A stretch of 64,000 nucleotides of DNA from positions 1 through 64,000 of the forward strand of contig JAUNOP010000008.1 in the NCBI GenBank assembly GCA_030537135.1, written 5' to 3'. Below the pieces are notes generated by a model. It did not search any database. It saw nothing but the letters and a program-made list of their open reading frames with translations, and had not been told where the DNA came from. Shown piece by piece: positions 59,668 through 64,000 of this stretch; within the stretch, counting starts at the first letter, position 1, and each line of letters begins with the position of its first letter. The position numbers and the translations under genes were made by a program. The stretch is from Eubacteriales bacterium. GTDB lineage: Bacteria > Bacillota > Clostridia > Lachnospirales > Lachnospiraceae.

Positions 59668-61767
59668 ATGGAAAATAATATTCCCGCAATTTATGGCAGC
59701 CTGGTTTTTAATGATAAAATCATGCGCAACAAATTACCAAAGGATGTATATAAGGCATTGCGTAAAACCATCCAGAATGGAACCCATCTAGAATTAGACG
59801 TGGCAAATGCTGTTGCTGTTGCAATGAAGGAATGGGCTGTTGAAAACGGCGCAACCCATTATACCCACTGGTTTCAGCCGATGACAGGTGTCACTGCTGA
59901 AAAGCATGACAGCTTTATCTCCCCTACAGATGACGGACAGATTATTATGGATTTCTCTGGTAAGGAGCTGGTAAAGGGCGAACCAGATGCATCCAGCTTT
60001 CCTTCCGGAGGCCTGAGAGCCACCTTTGAGGCCAGAGGCTATACAGCCTGGGATCCGACCTCTCCTGCCTTTATTAAGGATGGCACCTTATATATTCCTA
60101 CAGCCTTCTGCTCCTACAGCGGAGAGGCTCTTGACAAGAAAACACCTCTGCTTCGTTCCATGGAAGCATTAAGCAATGAAGCAGTAAAGCTTCTTCATAT
60201 CCTCGGAAACAAGGAAGTGAGCCATGTGTCCACTACCATCGGACCTGAGCAGGAATATTTCCTCATTGACAAGGAGGATTACAAGAAACGTAAGGATTTG
60301 ATTTTTACAGGAAGAACACTTATCGGCGCTCCTGCTCCAAAGGGTCAGGAAATGGAGGATCATTACTTTGGTTCTCTGCGGCCGCGCGTTTCTGCTTTTA
60401 TGCATGAGCTTGACACAGAATTATGGAAATTCGGCATTCCTGCAAAGACAAAGCACAATGAGGTTGCTCCTGCGCAGCATGAGCTGGCTCCTGTATTTGA
60501 CACTGCCAATGTTGCTGTAGACCATAACCAGCTTACAATGGAAATTATGAAAAAGGTTGCAGACAAACATGGCCTTATCTGTCTGCTGCATGAAAAACCC
60601 TTTGAAGGAATTAACGGAAGCGGTAAGCACAACAACTGGTCCATGATTACAAACACAGGTCTCAACCTTCTTGACCCAGGCAAGACTCCTGGAGAGAACA
60701 CCCAGTTCCTGGTATTTCTGGTAGCTGTCATCAAGGCTGTAGACGACTATGCAGACCTGCTCCGTATTTCTGTAGCAAGCGCAGGCAACGATCATCGTCT
60801 GGGAGCAAATGAGGCGCCTCCTGCCATTGTTTCCATTTTCGTCGGAGATGAGCTGACCCAGGTTCTCAAGGCAATTGAGACAGATTCCTTCTTTAACGGA
60901 GGAAACAAGGTTCAGCTGGAAATTGGAGCGCATGTGCTTCCTCACTTCGTCAAAGATAATACAGACCGCAACCGTACATCACCGTTTGCATTTACTGGAA
61001 ATAAATTTGAGTTCCGTGCGCTCGGCTCCTCTGCCTCTGTTGCAACTCCGAACATTGTTCTGAACACTGCAGTTGCCGAGGTTCTGCGCCAGTTTGCCGA
61101 AAAGCTGTCCAAGGTTCCAGAAGAAGAGCTGTCCTCTGCTGTTCATGCTCTGTTAAAGGAAACCTTAAGCGAACACAAGAGGGTTATCTTCAATGGAAAC
61201 GGCTACACAGACGAATGGGTTGAGGAGGCTGCCCGCCGCGGACTTCCGAACCTGAAGGCTACACCCGACTGTCTGCCATGCTTTGTAAGCGACAAGAATG
61301 TAAAGCTCTTCACAGACCATAAGATTTTCACAAAAGGAGAACTGTTCTCCCGTTATGAAATTTTGCTGGAGAATTACTCCAAGACAATACACATTGAATC
61401 CAAGACAATGGAAAACATGGTTCAGAAGGATTTCATGTCTGCACTGAGCGCCTATATCAGCGAGGTTGCAGAAACAGCAAAGGCCAAGATGTCCGTGGTA
61501 TCCGGTATTTCCGTAGGCTATGAGGCAAAGCTGCTTGAAAAGCTTACTGCTCTTCAGGAGGATATTATGGAGAAGCTCGAAGCCTTGAAGGCTGATACAA
61601 AGACCGCAGAGACCTTAACAGATGCTCTGAAGACGGCACAGACCTATGAGAACACGATTCTTCCTGATATGGAGGCTCTGAGAGCTGTGGTTGATGAAGC
61701 CGAGGCCCTGATTCCTGACGAGGTTCTTCCATACCCGACATACTCTAAGATGCTGTTCTATGTATAG
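59668..61767 (+). CDS. glnN: glutamine synthetase type III
   Basis: 699 residues, the typical GSIII length. SLVFNDKIMRNKLPKDVYK at the N-terminus is the GSIII-specific start. FPSGGLRATFEARGYTAWDP, TIGPEQEYFLIDKEDY (near 191), NEVAPAQHELAPVFDTANVA, EGINGSGKHNNWSM (near 313) and FEFRALGSSASVATPNIVLN make up the active site. GSIII is a dodecamer used by many gut anaerobes in addition to GSI. GGAG precedes ATG 59668. It is followed by the amt-PII gene in the same direction and controlled by the leader attenuator. Confidence 0.96.
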   Translation: MENNIPAIYGSLVFNDKIMRNKLPKDVYKALRKTIQNGTHLELDVANAVAVAMKEWAVENGATHYTHWFQPMTGVTAEKHDSFISPTDDGQIIMDFSGKELVKGEPDASSFPSGGLRATFEARGYTAWDPTSPAFIKDGTLYIPTAFCSYSGEALDKKTPLLRSMEALSNEAVKLLHILGNKEVSHVSTTIGPEQEYFLIDKEDYKKRKDLIFTGRTLIGAPAPKGQEMEDHYFGSLRPRVSAFMHELDTELWKFGIPAKTKHNEVAPAQHELAPVFDTANVAVDHNQLTMEIMKKVADKHGLICLLHEKPFEGINGSGKHNNWSMITNTGLNLLDPGKTPGENTQFLVFLVAVIKAVDDYADLLRISVASAGNDHRLGANEAPPAIVSIFVGDELTQVLKAIETDSFFNGGNKVQLEIGAHVLPHFVKDNTDRNRTSPFAFTGNKFEFRALGSSASVATPNIVLNTAVAEVLRQFAEKLSKVPEEELSSAVHALLKETLSEHKRVIFNGNGYTDEWVEEAARRGLPNLKATPDCLPCFVSDKNVKLFTDHKIFTKGELFSRYEILLENYSKTIHIESKTMENMVQKDFMSALSAYISEVAETAKAKMSVVSGISVGYEAKLLEKLTALQEDIMEKLEALKADTKTAETLTDALKTAQTYENTILPDMEALRAVVDEAEALIPDEVLPYPTYSKMLFYV

Positions 61768-61927
61768 GATGAACGTCAGGGCAGATTGGCACAGCATTCA
61801 TGTGCTGCATAAGGTCTGCCGCATGATTTGGTAAATACAGGAATGTCCTTTACAAATATGTACATTCTCGGTTTCCTCATCCACTTAAGATTGGCCTATA
61901 TTATCGGGATATTCCTGTTTTACATTT
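61768..61927 (+). other. glnN-amt intergenic region, structured
   Basis: GGCAGA/TCTGCC enclosing CAGCA-ttcatg-TGCTG (61784-61822), then CAGGAAT pairing with ATTCCTG over about 75 bases (61840-61917). Neither is followed by a T-run. No gene is seen; it may be the glnN 3' trailer or a small structured RNA. Confidence 0.4.
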
Positions 61928-61992
61928 AAAAAATATATATTTTTTCGTAAAGGTGCGGAATAAGCTTATAAAAAGCGAATCCGCACCTTTAC
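61928..61992 (+). promoter_or_regulatory. amt leader with variant hexaloop and competing hairpin
   Basis: An 18-bp palindrome A6-TATATA-T6 (61928-61945) is followed by TTTCGT-AAAGGT-GCGGAA (61943-61960), a hexaloop with A1 and G4 on a stem with G-U pairs. AAAGGTGCGGA also pairs with TCCGCACCTTT (61980-61990) in a 13-bp hairpin. There is no U-run; instead CCTTT of the 3' arm is complementary to AAAGG of the ribosome binding site at 62000, so control may be translational. Confidence 0.45.
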
Positions 61993-62015
61993 TACTTTGA
62001 AAGGGGATTGATTTT

Positions 62016-63743
62016 ATGGATTATTCATCTGTCAACACCATTTGGGTTCTGGTAGGAGCTGCACTTGTTTTCTTTATGCAGGCAGGCTTTGCCATGGTGG
62101 AAACCGGTTTTACCAGAGCCAAAAACGCAGGCAACATTATTATGAAAAACCTTATGGACTTCTGTATCGGCACTCCTGTGTTCTGGCTGGTAGGCTTTGG
62201 CATCATGTTTGGAAGCGGTTCCGGCTTCTTTGGAAAAATCGGCGGCATCGCCTCTGAGGCTAACTATGGAAGCGGCATGTGTCCGGATGGAGTTCCATTT
62301 TATGCATTTCTTATTTTCCAGACCGTGTTCTGCGCCACCTCTGCTACTATTGTATCCGGAGCCATGGCCGAGAGAACCAAGTTCCTCTCCTATTGTATCT
62401 ATAGCTTACTTATCAGTCTGGTCGTTTACCCTGTATCCGGACATTGGATCTGGGGCGGAGGCTGGCTGGCGCAGATGGGCTTCCATGATTTTGCAGGTTC
62501 CACTGCCGTACACATGGTAGGCGGTATCGCCGCTCTTATCGGGGCCATTATTCTTGGACCTCGTATCGGAAAGTATGACAAAAATGGAAAATCCAATGCC
62601 ATTCCTGGGCATAACCTGACTGTGGGCGCACTCGGAGTATTTATTCTCTGGTTCTGCTGGTTTGGCTTTAACGGCGCTTCCACAGTAAGCATGGAAGGCG
62701 AAGCGATTGTATCTGCTGGTAAAATCTTTGTAACCACAAACCTTGCTGCTGCAGTGGCAACTGTAACGGTTATGATTATCACCTGGATTCGCTACAAAAA
62801 ACCAGATGTTTCCATGTCCCTGAACGGCTCTCTGGCAGGTCTCGTGGCTATTACAGCCCCCTGCGATACAGTATCACCTGCCTCTGCTGCTATAATTGGT
62901 ATTCTTTCCGGCTTTATTGTTGTATTTGGTATTGAATTTATTGACAAGGTACTTAAAATTGACGATCCTGTAGGTGCAGTCGGCGTACACGGCCTCAACG
63001 GAGCCTTTGGTACTATTGCAGTCGGTCTGTTCTCTGATGGTTCTGGCACAGAATATAAGGGACTGTTCACAGGCGGCGGCTTTTCACAGCTTAGTATTCA
63101 GCTCATTGGTCTGATTTCTGTCATTGCATGGGTAACTGTCACAATGATTATTGTGTTCCAGGCAATTAAGCACACCATTGGCCTGCGCGTTAGTCCTGAA
63201 GAGGAAATTGCAGGTCTGGACGTCAGAGAGCACGGACTTACCAGCTCTTACGCTGGCTTTGTGGTACAGGATGCTACTGTCAGAGTTCCCACTCCTATGG
63301 GCATGAAGGCTTCTGCTCCTGTGGATCTTGCTCCTCTTGCTGAAAATGTTCCTGAGAAAAAGACTGCACCTGGTTCTGATAAGCTGACAAAGGTTGTAAT
63401 TGTTACCCGTCAGAACAAGCTCGACGACTTTATGCAGGCTATGAACGAAATCGGCGTTACAGGCATTACCATCACCAATGTACTTGGCTGTGGTGTTCAG
63501 AAGGGCGCTCCCTCCTATTACAGAGGCGTCGAGATGAATATGAATCTTCTTCCGAAGATTAAAATTGAGATTGTTGTCAGCAGGGTTCCTGTAGAAACAG
63601 TCATTGAAACCGCAAAGAAGGTTCTTTACACCGGACATATTGGTGACGGAAAGCTGTTTGTCTATGACATTGAGAACGTTGTAAAAATTCGTACCGGCGA
63701 GGAGGGCGTGCTGGCTCTTCAGGATTCCGGAAACATTGAATAA
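62016..63743 (+). CDS. amt: ammonium transporter fused to a PII signalling domain
   Basis: 575 residues. Residues 1-415 are an Amt/AmtB channel with eleven membrane helices (FFMQAGFAMVETGFTRAKN, GHWIWGGGWLAQMGFHDFAGS, VGVHGLNGAFGTIAVGLF; the twin-histidine pore residues are in HDFAGSTAVH and VHGLNG). After a Pro/Ala-rich linker (415-455) a complete PII domain follows (about 456-560: KVVIVTRQNKLDDFMQAMNEIGV, LGCGVQKG, T-loop with YYRGVEMNMNLLPKIKIEIVV, and GHIGDGKLFVYDIENVVKIRTGE). PII proteins bind ATP/ADP and 2-oxoglutarate and plug Amt pores; here sensor and channel are one chain. AAAGGGG precedes ATG. Confidence 0.95.
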   Translation: MDYSSVNTIWVLVGAALVFFMQAGFAMVETGFTRAKNAGNIIMKNLMDFCIGTPVFWLVGFGIMFGSGSGFFGKIGGIASEANYGSGMCPDGVPFYAFLIFQTVFCATSATIVSGAMAERTKFLSYCIYSLLISLVVYPVSGHWIWGGGWLAQMGFHDFAGSTAVHMVGGIAALIGAIILGPRIGKYDKNGKSNAIPGHNLTVGALGVFILWFCWFGFNGASTVSMEGEAIVSAGKIFVTTNLAAAVATVTVMIITWIRYKKPDVSMSLNGSLAGLVAITAPCDTVSPASAAIIGILSGFIVVFGIEFIDKVLKIDDPVGAVGVHGLNGAFGTIAVGLFSDGSGTEYKGLFTGGGFSQLSIQLIGLISVIAWVTVTMIIVFQAIKHTIGLRVSPEEEIAGLDVREHGLTSSYAGFVVQDATVRVPTPMGMKASAPVDLAPLAENVPEKKTAPGSDKLTKVVIVTRQNKLDDFMQAMNEIGVTGITITNVLGCGVQKGAPSYYRGVEMNMNLLPKIKIEIVVSRVPVETVIETAKKVLYTGHIGDGKLFVYDIENVVKIRTGEEGVLALQDSGNIE

Positions 63744-63779
63744 ATTCTGACAGCTTACAGACTTCTTTTCCATACAAAG

Positions 63780-63830
63780 CACAGGCAATACTGAATTCTG
63801 TTTTCAGTACTGTCTGTGTTTTCTTTTTTG
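63780..63830 (+). terminator. terminator of amt
   Basis: CACAG and TACTGAA pair with TTCAGTA and CTGTG in an interrupted stem, followed by TTTTCTTTTTT. Confidence 0.8.
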
Positions 63831-63895
63831 CTCAATTTACTAAAAATCTTACGTTTATCTTCATATTTTTCTTATGTTTTTTAATAAAAATTTAT

Positions 63896-63924
63896 TTGTC
63901 AAACTGCCAAAGCAATGGTATGAT
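63896..63924 (+). promoter_or_regulatory. promoter of a gene beyond the window
   Basis: TTGTCA (63896-63901), a 17-base spacer and TATGAT (63919-63924). Confidence 0.65.
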
Positions 63925-64000
63925 AGCTATAGTTAGATATTTATCAAACTGCTGTTTTCCTGCAAACGAACAACATTACCTATGATTGCAAAGGAAGGTG
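63925..64000 (+). other. leader of the next gene, cut by the window end
   Basis: About 70 transcribed bases ending in AAGGAAGG, which looks like a ribosome binding site at 63991-63998. The start codon lies outside. No AAAGGC-type hairpin is seen. Confidence 0.5.

Noticed and set aside
61787..61812. Sigma-54 promoter (TTGGCAC ... TGC) before amt.
   Set aside because: The GG to GC spacing is wrong for a -24/-12 element and no sigma-54 activator gene is near.
1..64000. CRISPR arrays, tRNA or rRNA genes, prophage or conjugation modules.
   Set aside because: No spaced direct repeats, no tRNA-like cloverleaf ends with conserved arms, and no integrase, relaxase or phage structural genes were seen. 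TopB alone is not taken as evidence of a conjugative element.

Overview
The window reads as a chromosomal segment of a low-to-mid GC Firmicute of the Lachnospiraceae (Blautia / Ruminococcus-like Clostridia). The evidence is a YesM/YesN-type sugar locus with a GH94-type phosphorylase, a type III glutamine synthetase beside a type I enzyme, an archaeal-type AspRS with GatCAB, LL-diaminopimelate aminotransferase (DapL), a Crh-like HPr, and strong AGGAGG-type ribosome binding sites. I see no rRNA, tRNA, CRISPR array or intact transposase. Species cannot be fixed from this sequence.

Layout. 1-2.5 kb: the truncated end of a DUF3990 / partner pair (toxin-antitoxin-like), then a MATE exporter behind a leader that looks like a guanidine-IV (mepA) riboswitch with an intrinsic terminator. 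2.6-13.7 kb (minus strand): a carbohydrate module made of a GH94-like phosphorylase, a sugar-binding protein and two permeases, followed by a membrane-anchored second binding protein, a YesM kinase and a YesN regulator. 13.9-19.8 kb: a YbjN-like protein, a small accessory island (38-residue peptide plus HPr-kinase-like ATPase) flanked by 23-bp near-identical repeats at the 3' end of an AAA+ ATPase gene, a membrane protein and a phosphodiesterase. 20-28.3 kb: a second MATE exporter, a LacI regulator, a broken PD-(D/E)XK remnant, sbcD-sbcC. 28.4-32 kb: carB and a small HTH gene. 32.2-37.9 kb (plus): helD and a two-component system. 37.9-46.3 kb (minus): topB, dapL, gatB-gatA-gatC and aspS, which together with GatCAB would make Asn-tRNA and Gln-tRNA indirectly.

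46.4-63.8 kb is a nitrogen/glutamine block: gltB-gltD-glnA with an ANTAR RNA-binding regulator last, then pyrG, a Crh-like HPr, purF, and divergently glnN and an Amt-PII fusion. The main observation lies here. The leaders of pyrG, purF and glnN each contain a hairpin with the identical hexaloop AAAGGC (A at position 1, G at position 4, the signature ANTAR proteins read). In all three the same six bases form the 5' arm of a following intrinsic terminator, so the two structures exclude each other. A variant (AAAGGT) sits in the amt leader, where the competing hairpin lies near the ribosome binding site instead of a U-run. This predicts one antitermination regulon joining glutamine synthesis, ammonium uptake and two major glutamine-consuming amidotransferases, run by the ANTAR protein of the same block. 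That protein has a receiver domain without the phospho-acceptor aspartate.

A second candidate system is the peptide-kinase pair at 14.8-15.6 kb, which looks like a minimal peptide-modification locus. The window also holds several dispersed palindromic repeats, a 140-bp MITE-like element and an IS200/IS605-type right-end relic.
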